Origin: Brasenia schreberi
Lineage: Eukaryota > Streptophyta > Magnoliopsida > Nymphaeales > Cabombaceae
Assembly (NCBI GenBank): GCA_036023115.1
Contig: JAYKKT010000079.1
Location: forward strand, 8,518,501-8,582,500
Direction of reading: 5' to 3'
Length of the DNA: 64,000 nucleotides
Shown here piece after piece: positions 47,605 through 58,705 of this stretch (position 1 is the first letter of the stretch; the number at the start of each line of letters is the position of its first letter). A program made the position numbers and the translations under genes. The notes below the pieces were generated by a model. The model made no database searches and was not told where the DNA came from. It saw only the letters and a list, made by a program, of their open reading frames with translations.

Positions 47605-47760
47605 TTTTGACCCAGCTCCGGTTCCATGGAAGGTGTAACTGGAGTTGAACCAAGTGGTTCCCGACTCAGGGTCCAATTTTACTAATTTTGGCACTAGCCA
47701 ATTCCTAGCACAGTTTGTTCCAGTTGCAACTGCCGGGCCTGAACTGTCTATGTTTAATTA

Positions 47761-47940
47761 TACATACATATATATATATATATATGTATGTATGTATGTA
47801 TGTATATATATATATATGTATGCATGTATATACATATATATGTACGTATCATATGTGTGTGGAGAGAGAGGGAGAGAAATAGACAAATAGGAAGATAGAT
47901 GGATAGATAGATAAGTAAATAAAAGGATATACATATTATA

Positions 47941-47974
<34 letters not shown>

Positions 47975-48402
47975 AAGGAGATCCACGTGACACCACAAAA
48001 TACATGTAGTGAAGTTCGGATCATATATATGTTCACTCTGGCCAGAGTGAAAGCATGATCCGAATTCATGACTGCATATATATTGTACCTACTCTCTATA
48101 AAATGGTGAATGATGATTCGCATGACCATATACCTGCTAGGTGAAGATATATAAACTAACACTTTGAAGATATATAAACAAGGATTTATAGGATTCAGCA
48201 TGCCATGATTCCCAAATTGTTCCAGACTAGGTAGGTGACCCCTTACGTGCTAGGGTGATCGGCTAAGCAAGGTGATCCACTCCTTATATGCAATGAGAGA
48301 GAGAAGGCAAAGTTTACCAGCCTAAAAGATATATATGTACATAAATAAATTTCTTTATCCGGCGTGAGACTAGTCATGCAAGAATGATCCTTTATTTATA
48401 TT

Positions 48403-48434
<32 letters not shown>
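47761..48434. repeat. Cluster of AT, ATGT, GATA and GA simple repeats
   Basis: TACATA/TATG runs at 47761-47850, GATA runs at 47895-47915, an AT run at 47943-47971 and an AT/GA compound run at 48400-48434. Intervening sequence shows no gene; the long frames across it are artefacts of the repeats. Confidence 0.85.
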
Positions 48435-48551
48435 TGGGAGGGCTTCTATAAAACCAATACTTGGACTAATTAACTAAGGATTAACAAGGGCATTCCCTTG
48501 CCAATTCCGGAGGTAAATTTGATTCACTGCGGCGAGCGATTAGTTACTTAG

Positions 48552-48648
48552 ATTGATTTAGCTACAGAATTCCATCAGTCTCTACAGCTTAGCTGCTGGA
48601 TTGATTTAGCTACAGAATTCCGTCAGTCTCTATAGCCTAGCAATTAAT
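48552..48648. repeat. Tandem duplication of a 48-bp unit
   Basis: GATTGATTTAGCTACAGAAT with TCCATCAGTCTCTACAGC is repeated at once as GATTGATTTAGCTACAGAAT with TCCGTCAGTCTCTATAGC. The rest of 48435-49015 shows no gene. Confidence 0.85.
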
Positions 48649-49019
48649 CCCCATGCCTTCTCATGCACCGGTATTTGCTTTTAGGCAGGCATTTCATTGT
48701 TAATTTCCAACGCATTGGTGAGGGAATAGTTCTCCCTTAAATTTCGTAGAGTTTTGCTTTTCTTATAGTGACTTTGCATGGGCAGACACCCCAACCATTG
48801 CAGATCCAGCACTGTATATTTGTATGCTCCTATTTGTCATTTCATAGCTGTTTATAAGCTAACTCCATCGTAGCCGGGACCAAGACCGGATGTGAAAGGA
48901 GAATTGGGTTAAGCTTTCGACAGCCAAAACTTTGTTGTATTTACTACTATCAATTCTAAATATTATCAGAATTTCATTGGAGCATTCCCTCTTAGCGACA
49001 CACTACAAAGCTTGAATCC

Positions 49020-52000
49020 AATGGAAAGTAAGAGCCTCTACATCGTTGTCCGAATATAGTGAATGAAATTACAAAGAGGGTTCCCACATTATAGATGTAT
49101 ATGGGTAAAAATATTAGTCTCACTATATTATTTCCTTAATGTAGTGAACAAATTATATAGAAGCTCTTCACATTTTCAATATAAACCGATGTAGAGGAAA
49201 AATAAGCTAGTCCTAGATAATAAAATTTGTATTGATACTTAAAATATTGGAACATTCATTAGCAAGCTAATGGAGGTTATAGATAATTAAGAGAATATTC
49301 ATATTCTATGTTAACAAGAAATAAAGTAGGTTGAAGAAAAAATTAAGATGAACACATTGTATATACCTTATAAGAAAAGTTTTAAATGCCTAGGGTCAAT
49401 TTTTCAGAGTGATGGAAAAAGTGATTGAGATGTTACATATAGAATTAATGTAGGTTGGTTAAAATTGAGAGATGCACTAGGTATTTTGTATGACAAGAAA
49501 ATACCATTAAAGTTGAAAGATAAATGTTAGAGAGCAACAATTTGATCTGCTATGCTTTATGGTTATGAGTGATGAAAACATAATTATCAACATGTATAAA
49601 AGATGCCTATGGCACAAATAAAGATACGGAGATGAATAAGTAGCCACATAAGGAAGACCGTATATGTAATGTGGTTATTAAAAACAAATTGGGAGTGACA
49701 CCAATAGATGATAAAATGAAAAAATTATTTAAGATAGTTTGAAAAAGTAGAAAGATAAGCGAAGGAAGCTTTGATAAGAATGTATACTAAAGTAGATTTT
49801 TAAAATGTTAAAAAAAAGAAGACTACAAAGGTGTTGGAAAGAAATAATAAAGAAACGATTTAGCTTATGTTGAGTTAATGGTTAGTGTAGATGTGAATTT
49901 TATTTCAAAGCCTATGAAGAGACTTGAAATTCAATTCACAAATACGAGTCCGCAATTGTGCCTCCAAGTTTTCTAAAACTTGTAAAATTTGATTTCTGAC
50001 TTTTTAGCGAATGTGGACAAGTGAGTTCTTTTTTATGTAGGCATTCTTGAACTAATGCTCAAGGGTCAGCCTAGACACTAAAAATTATCTTAGAATGCAG
50101 TATATTTTTGAAATAAGTTCTCAATTGAAAAGTCTTTCCAAAATCATGTGATCTTTCCCTTCACAAAATTTCAGGTTCAACTATGAAAAAAGAATCAGTT
50201 TTATTTCTAGCAATGGATATTCCTAAATTTTTTGATATTTCTTAGATCTCTCAAAATCTTGGAAAATTTACTTGAAATAGGCCCAAGTATGAAATTCCCT
50301 AGATTTCCCAATTTTATTCTTGACCTTACCTATGTCTAAAATTCTTGTAAATTTTATGAAGTGTTGGTCTATGTGTTAGTGAAGTGTGGATCGATTTTCA
50401 GAATTTTTGGTTTCCAGATCAAGGCTGGAAAAATTAATGACCAGACAGATACAAAATATTGAAAACAGAGTTTTCTGTTTTAAGAGTCTAATGAATACAT
50501 CAAATTGATATTTAATGGTTTAGATGATCATCTAAAAAAGATTTCAGTTGAGAACTTTATTCTATTAGAGAGAAAATGCAATAATTAAGAAAAATTATCA
50601 TATAACTTAAGCACAAAAGAGATGAGAGAGTATAATGTATACAATGTATATTGATATAGATACAACTACAAATCAAACAATTGATAGGCGATTTTACCTT
50701 TTCTCTTGGACAAAAATTTGTAGCACTTCTCCTCAAATATTATAATAATTTAGAGGCAAATGCTCCTTAATTACAAATTAAATTGAATGAAATTGAAGAA
50801 AGGAAAGAGGAGGGAACAAAACTAACCTTGATTGAAGACCTTGGAATGGCTTGGAGACCGGTGGCTTGGAGGTGACACCTCTACTCTTGGGAGACGACTC
50901 CTTCCTCTCTTATTGCTCTCTCTCTCTCTCACTTTGTTGGGATTTTCTCTTTTGATTTTTCTTTAGGTTTTTCCTTAGGTTTTCTTCACTTTGCCTCTCT
51001 TGAACCAGTCCCCAAAGAGTCTATTTATAACTTTTAAGGAGAGTCTCTAGGATCTTCCATGGGTGGGACATGAAACTTTATATTTGACCAAATTTTGATC
51101 TAATCCACTTTGAAAGGTGTTGGTCACATGACTCATATGGGAGCACGTGGATGGTCTCCATTTTGGTTAAGGATGAACCTTAGTGCAACCACCCAAGCTT
51201 GGTATGGTTTGGTGGTTTGCCCTTGGCTAGGAGTGATGCAGCCCGCCATTTTACTTGGCTCGATTTGGTTTGTGCTTTATGTGACTTGCAACCTACTACT
51301 TGGTGTATGAATGGGCCTTTGACTTAACCCTTTTAGCTTTGACTTTGTTCTTTTAATCCAATCTATGACTTTGCTTTGTGACATGTCTTGGTCGGATGCA
51401 CCCTTGACTCCTTTGGTGCGGTCCTAATTTGATTTTGGTATTGGCTTGATCCTTAGCTTATTTTTGACTTGGTATATGCTAGATCATGAACCCATCTTGA
51501 ATTGAGTTGAAATGGGTTTGACCCCATCTTGTTTGATTTGATATGGGCTTGATCGATTTGATTTGAGCTTGATTTGAATTAGGCTAGTTGCATGTGTTGC
51601 CCAATTTGATTTGAGTTGGGCTTGTCTCAGGTGCCCATTTTTTACTTGATTTAATTTGATTTGATCCCCTACATGTGTTGGAGTTATGCTTCTTCAAACT
51701 CCATTTCTTCTAGGCGATTATCTACTTTCATCTTATCCTTAAGGAATTTTGTTTTGCTTGATTCTCTTTTCAGTTAAGATTTATGATTTCAAATATTTTA
51801 TTTTATTATTTAAAACCATTTTATGTAAGATATATTTTAAAACATCGAGTTTTAACGAAATCTTCAAATATTCTTTTTGGAAAACATCTGAGTTTCATCC
51901 TAGTGTTTGATTGCATGGTTGACCTACTTTCGCTTCGTGGGTTAGTCTTTAACCATTTCAACCACTTTAACCCTTCATTGGTGTAGGGTGTCAGACCACT

Positions 52001-52515
52001 TTAACCCTTTTGATTGGTTTAGGGTCTAGAACCTCTTTAACCCTTGGATGTAGGGTCTCGGATCACTTTAACCCTTTGATGGGTATAGAGTCTTAGTGTA
52101 GGACTATCCTCGATCTGGTGAGCTTTTGAGGTCTCGATTTGGAGTTGATTTGGTTTTGAATTTTAAAGCTTTTTGTAAATTTATAAATTTATCAATTTGC
52201 AAACATTTTTTGATTTGGTTCACAATGTCTCATTTTTATTTATTTATTTGAAGAAGATTATTTGAAATCATTCTTTCTTTGAAGAAAATCATTTGAATTC
52301 ACTGAATTTTACCAATTTAGCCTTGAGGGCAAAGTAGTTATTTTTTTTACCAGAATCATAAATTTTCTTGGAGAAGACAAAAATTCTAAAGAGATCAAAT
52401 CTTTTGAGAAATTTTTGGGTGTTTACAATTAGCAAAACACATGATCAAATTCTATGAATACAAAGAATCCATGTAGTCAACCTCATCTAATATGAGAAAA
52501 AGCTAGTTGTTGTTT
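49020..52515 (+). mobile_element. Internally deleted LINE copy split by LTR unit 2
   Basis: The 5' part (49020-49355) matches the 5' region of the LINE at 42120 (GGTAAAAATATTAGTCTCAC, TAGTGAACAAATTATA, GCAAGCTAATGGAGG). It then jumps directly to the 3' part (49360-49885, with AAGAAAATACCATTAAAG, GGGAGTGACACCAATAGATG), so most of the endonuclease and RT is missing. The LTR unit follows, and the LINE tail resumes at 52433 (GCAAAACACATGATC, CATGTAGTCAACCTCATC, AGTTGTTGTTTTT). It is a non-coding remnant. Confidence 0.78.
49886..52427 (-). mobile_element. LTR unit 2 (solo-LTR-like, 2.5 kb) inserted in a LINE
   Basis: On the minus strand the unit starts TGTAAACACCCAAAAATTTC at 52427 and ends at 49886 in TTCACATCTACA. 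Flanks are GTTAG (49881-49885) and ATTAG (52428-52432), a 5-bp duplication with one mismatch. Homology with LTR unit 3 begins exactly at the terminal TGTAGATG. It carries the GGGTTAAAGTGGTT tandem block (52092-51957), a GA-rich leader and a TATA box TTATAAATAG (51030-51021) with the transcript expected to run towards 49886. No protein domain is seen inside, as expected for a solo LTR. Confidence 0.82.
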
Positions 52516-54685
52516 TTAGAAAAATAAAAGGCTAGAATAAAGTTGGTATTGTTGTAAATAAGAATTTAAATAATAGTATAATAGACATACGCTTACATTG
52601 TGACTAAATTATGATATTGCAATTAATATTCATAAGTAGAGACTTTTGAATATAGTTGTTCTTATGCATCCCAACTGGGACTAAAAAATAGTTTAAAGAA
52701 GATATCTCTAGAGTTGGATAAGGTAATTCAAAGAATTTTACAAAGATAGGTTTGTGTGTTTGAAAGATCTAAATGGACATGTGAATAAGGAGCATGAGGA
52801 TATGAAGGTATTCATAGAAATAATGGTTTTAAAGATCTAAATGAAGAAGGTAAGAAATTTTCAATTTTTTGCCATAAAATGTGATCTCTTTATAGTTAAT
52901 ACAATTTTTAGAAAATAAGATGAGCATTTAATTATTTATAAGTGACTTACCATAAACACATATTGATTATTTTTCTTATCAAAGAAAAGACAAATTGCTT
53001 TGTAAGGATTGGAAGGTAACTTTACGAGAAATCTTAACTACCCAAGATCGACTTTAGTCATATACTTACAAGTGAAAAAGTAGACACAGAGGTAAAGAGT
53101 ACATAGAACTACTCTAACTAAATTGTTAAACCTTAAAAATGAGAAATAAGATATATTTAAAGAAAAAGTTCTTGAAAAGATGCTTGCAATTATACATATA
53201 TAGCTTATCATATGTGGATTAATATAGCTAAGCATATTAAAAAAGCAACAAAAGATATGTTAGGTGAATATAAAGCAGACATATCGCTACAAAAGGAAGT
53301 TTGACAATAGAGTAAAATGGTACAAAATAAAATTAAGTCAAAGAAAGCATATTACAAACAATATTATGCCCAGAAGATTAGTAAAATTTAGAAACCTTGT
53401 AAAAAAGGAAAGAAAAAAGCAAAAAATACCATCAACGAAGTAAAAACCAAAACTTAAAAGGATTTATATAAAACGACAAACTCAAAAGAATGTGAAAGAG
53501 ATATATTTAGAATATGTAAGGTTACGAATAGGAAAAGTAAAGATCTTACTTTTGTTAGATGTATAAAAAATGAGGATAAAAACGATTCTAGTAGCAAGTG
53601 AAGATATCAAAAATAGGTGCTAGTATTATCTTAGAGAGCTAAACAAACTTAGAAGAGTATATAAATCATAATTTTTATAAACATATTCAAAACAATGAAG
53701 TTAAATAGGCTCTTGAATTTATAAAGGTTGGTATATCTATAGGACCAGACAATATTCCTATAAAAGTATGAAAAATCTTAAGAGAAACATGTATCACTTA
53801 ATTACAAAATCAATGAATAAAATATGAAGAAACCAAAATGTGCCTAAGAAATGAAAGAATAGTACAATTATGCTCATATATAAGAACAAGGAAGACATTA
53901 AGAATTGTGCAAATTATCGGGGTATGAAGTTGATGATCCATACTATGAAATTAGAAAGAAAAAGTATTGAATGAAAGTTTAAACAAGTATCAAGTACAAC
54001 AAAGAACCAATGTGGATCATGCTAGAAAGATCTAGCATTGATGTTCACATGCTATTTATTGTTTTATAAAAGGATTATGATAGGGTGGTAAGAGATATTT
54101 TTTGGAGAACCTTATAAAAAATAGGTATCCCATTAATATATATTAATCTTATACGAGACACATATGGTGGTGCATAAATATGTGTAAGGACTCCTGAAGG
54201 AATGACATACGTCTTTGAAGTTAATATTGGATTATACTATGGATCAATTTTAAGTACATTGGTTATTGATGAGTTAACAAACATATACTTTATTTGCAAA
54301 GGGCATTGTGTTCATGCATGAGTGTAAGGAAAACATCAATAAAAAAATTGTAATCATCAATATGTACAAAAAAGATGTTCATAGTATAAATGAAGATGTT
54401 GAGATGGATGTATTATCACACATATGTTGTCATGAGGTTATTAGAAATAAATGGAGAGTAGTACCAATAGATGATAAAATGAAGAAAAATGTAAAGGAAG
54501 CTCTAGTAAGTAGATGGTGAAAGTTTTAAAGAGGAAGAAAAAGTTTATAAAAGTGTTGGAATGAAACAATAAAGAATAATGTAGCTTATGTTAAGTTAAC
54601 TATTAATCAAACTCTACAGAAAGAAAAAAAATCCATGTAGCCAACCGGATCTAGTATGGGTAAAGGCTTAGTTGTAGTTATTGTA
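52516..54685 (+). mobile_element. 5'-truncated, decayed LINE copy
   Basis: It starts within the endonuclease (DLNGHVNKEHEDMKVF near 52770-52820) and keeps scattered RT wording (about 53700-54260). It ends with the family tail (CCATGTAGCCAACCGGATC, TAGTATGGGTAAAGGCTTAG, TTGTAGTTATTG) at 54640-54685. Stops are frequent and parts of RT are deleted. It directly follows the tail of the previous LINE, so two LINEs sit head to tail. Confidence 0.72.
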
Positions 54686-54689
54686 TAGT

Positions 54690-56050
54690 CGTTTATAAGC
54701 TTATCGATTTCTTTTACAGTTTATATTTTGCCTTTCAAATAGGCCTGGACCACAAGCCAAGTTGATATAGGGTTTAGTATTTTTTAAGTACTCTTTATTA
54801 GTGCTTAAATCCGTTTATCATTGACTTTTCATCAAAAAGATTGTAGTAAAAGTTTGAACTCATTGTATAGGGGACTCACATAAGTAGAATGAGAAAGGAC
54901 ACTATGGAACTTGAAAGGTACTTGGAGTTTGATGAAGAACCCACATGAAAATTAGGATTGAAATAAAATCAAATAGTGCATATGAAACAATAATTGAAAT
55001 TAACTTTTAACTAGATTTGCTTATGTCCTCGTCAGAGAAAAAACAAGACTCTTTCTCTCACTAAAGTTGAGACACCAACATGAATTCTTAACTAGTAATT
55101 GTGATCCATCTTGAGTCGTACTGCTATTAACTTCAAAAACCCAACTTTTATCACTATCTTTGAACACGTTTGGGAATTTCTTCGGCCTCTCTCGGAGATT
55201 TCCTCAACGCAGCAAGGAAAATCAACAAAATGGATTAGGAAGGATTAAGTCCTACTTCAACCAATGAGATCGAATATGATATTTTATATATTGATGATCA
55301 GGTGGGGATTTACCTAACCCAAGCAAGACAAGGAGAAGAAGTTTAAAGAGATACTGACAAGGCACCCATTTGTGGTCATATTCATGGCACTATTCAAATT
55401 CATGCCCCAACCAAAACATGTTCTACTTCGGATTTACATCGAACATTGGTCAAGACATGACTTCTTATTTTATTGATATAACCACCAATTTCACTTTGAA
55501 AGGTTCTGCATCTCTGCTTGATGACGAGCGAATTGGACCTAAACCACTTTGTTTTTGAGGCACGATCAGACACTACCTATGGCCAAAAGAGAACTGAAAG
55601 GCCGTTTTGGGATCTGTCCCGTGATTCAAGCCCATATTTGTACATGGTTTCAGTCCATGAGACACGTTTCATCGTCTTATCAAAAGGTTATATTTCTTTC
55701 TAAAATTGCTTAATTTCTTCATATTTCAATACATCAAAGAAGTTCTCAATGGAAATATAATTTTTGGTTAACATCAGTACTGTATACATGCTAAAAGTAA
55801 CACATTACAAGTCAGTGCTACTTCTCGGACCACAAGTCTGAGCAAACGACGCCACGAATGGCGTGTCTTCTGTGACATAGATCCGCACTGATAAATCACA
55901 TACTTTCCTACTGAACCCTCAATCAAGACAAAGAGCTAGTAAGTTCTTTTAATCGTGACTAATTAAGTCAACAAAAAATACTTCATCTAACTTGAAACAC
56001 TAATCATTCCAAGTTTCAATCACTTTCAGTGCGTATTTTGTTCGATATTG
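54690..56050. other. Intergenic region upstream of BAHD gene 2
   Basis: No recognised gene. Overlapping short frames at 55370-55703 have no family signature. The last 250 bases should contain the promoter of the gene at 56113. Confidence 0.5.
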
Positions 56051-56056
56051 CATGCC

Positions 56057-56065
56057 TATTTATAG
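56057..56065 (+). promoter_or_regulatory. TATA box of BAHD gene 2
   Basis: TATTTATAG lies 56 bases before the start codon, giving a very short leader of about 25 bases. An ATG at 56074 opens a five-codon frame but lies upstream of the expected transcription start. Confidence 0.55.
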
Positions 56066-56112
56066 GGTATTCCATGGTCAGTCAAACGTAGCAACAAGGC
56101 TCTAAGCGAAAG

Positions 56113-57408
56113 ATGGAAATACGCATAACGAATACCACCTTACTCAGGCATACGACCTCTCCTGTTACTGATATTCCTTCCGAGCAGAAAGTGGTTCCCC
56201 TTACAATTTTTGACAAGGTCGCCCTTAACTTTCATGTAGCCACTGTATATGTTTTCCCTACACCTGCTCCTGACAATGCCAAGATATTGCATGCGCTGTC
56301 TAAGGTTCTCCCGCACTACCCTCACCTGGCCGGCCGGTTAACCACCAATAATTGCAGTCTGCAGCCTTGTATCCATCTCAATAATGCTGGAGTTCGCGTG
56401 GTTGAGACTATGATTGAAGCAAATCTAAAGGACCATCTTCCACTGGAGCCATCTTTTGAGCTCACTGTCCTCCACCCATGTACCTACGCCGAGGAGCTTC
56501 TACAAATCCAACTAAACCGGTTTGCTTGCGGGGGGCTGGTGATTGGACTTACTGTTCATCACCAAGTTGCTGATGGAAATTCTATGAGTCTGTTCCTCAT
56601 AAACTGGGGACGGGTAGCGAGAGGCCTTGAAGTCCACCCTCAACCATTCCATGATAGGTCTATCTTTGTGCCTAGGAGCCCTGGTTGGCCACAATTTCCT
56701 CACAACGATATTGAATTCCGTCCGTGCAAAAACTTACCAAAGGCCTCTTCCATGATCCAAAACGTAATTGTGCATTACTCGGCTGAATTTGTAAGGAAGC
56801 TCAAAGAGTCCACATCAAGCTGCGTTAACCTTGGGAGGCCGTTCAGCACCTTCGAGTGCGTTACAGCTCATTTGTGGAGAAAAGTGACATTAGCTCGTAC
56901 AATTGCACAAGATGAAGTTACGGGTGTGAGGGTATCGATGGATGGAAGAACAAGATTAAGGCCTGCTGTTCCTTTGGAGTTCTTCGGGAACTTGGTTCTG
57001 TGGACATTTCCAAGGTTGAGGGTGAGTGAATTACAAACTGGAGGGATTTCACTGGTTGTAAAAACCATAAGGGAGGCGATTGATCACATTGGCGATGCGT
57101 ACTTCAGATCTTTCATTGATTTCGGAGAAACACTAATCAAGTTAAAAGAGGGTCCAAAACTGTGTGTACCTGATGTTGGTAGCATCACAAGTCCTAATAT
57201 CGAAGTCGATAGCTGGTTGAGGTTTCACCTTAGTGAAATAGACTTTGGTGAGGGACCACCCTGTGCTGCTCTGCCGTCATGGCTGCCAGTTGAAGGCTTG
57301 ATTATTTTGATGCAAAGTCTGGAAAAGAAAGGAGGCGTTGATGCCATAGTAGCCCTTTCTGAGGATAATGTTCCTCTTTTCAGAAAAATATGCTATGAGT
57401 TGGACTGA
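56113..57408 (+). CDS. BAHD acyltransferase 2 (hydroxycinnamoyl N-acyltransferase-like), intronless
   Basis: A single open frame of 431 residues covers the whole BAHD fold, so the start at 56113 and the length fit the family. HXXXD is intact (HQVAD, residues 150-154; the preceding residue is also His). The DFGWG motif is DFGEG (377-381), followed by GPPC and PSWLPVEGLIIL. Other shared landmarks with BAHD gene 1 are PLTIFD, LNRFACGGLVIGL, FFGNLVLW, SFIDFGE and EVDSWLRF. It has no intron at the place where gene 1 has one (ELQTGGISLVVKTIREAIDH is continuous). The enzyme should act in the cytosol on an acyl-CoA with an amine or alcohol acceptor; by sequence wording a hydroxycinnamoyl amide product is plausible but unproven. 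A compound microsatellite begins 190 bp downstream. Confidence 0.92.
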   Translation: MEIRITNTTLLRHTTSPVTDIPSEQKVVPLTIFDKVALNFHVATVYVFPTPAPDNAKILHALSKVLPHYPHLAGRLTTNNCSLQPCIHLNNAGVRVVETMIEANLKDHLPLEPSFELTVLHPCTYAEELLQIQLNRFACGGLVIGLTVHHQVADGNSMSLFLINWGRVARGLEVHPQPFHDRSIFVPRSPGWPQFPHNDIEFRPCKNLPKASSMIQNVIVHYSAEFVRKLKESTSSCVNLGRPFSTFECVTAHLWRKVTLARTIAQDEVTGVRVSMDGRTRLRPAVPLEFFGNLVLWTFPRLRVSELQTGGISLVVKTIREAIDHIGDAYFRSFIDFGETLIKLKEGPKLCVPDVGSITSPNIEVDSWLRFHLSEIDFGEGPPCAALPSWLPVEGLIILMQSLEKKGGVDAIVALSEDNVPLFRKICYELD

Positions 57409-57597
57409 GTTAAATGTGCCAGGGAAAAAGATCACCAAGCAAAAGATTTTAAGATCGGTCTAAATGTGTGGAATAATTAGTCAAAGACCATTAAACCAAA
57501 GATCAATTGAGAAGTCGTCAGTTTACCATCCGAAGTTCATAGTATTTGTGTTGTAGTTGGTTTTAATGTTCATGCATGTTAAGAAGATGCTTCGTGC

Positions 57598-58705
<1,108 letters not shown>

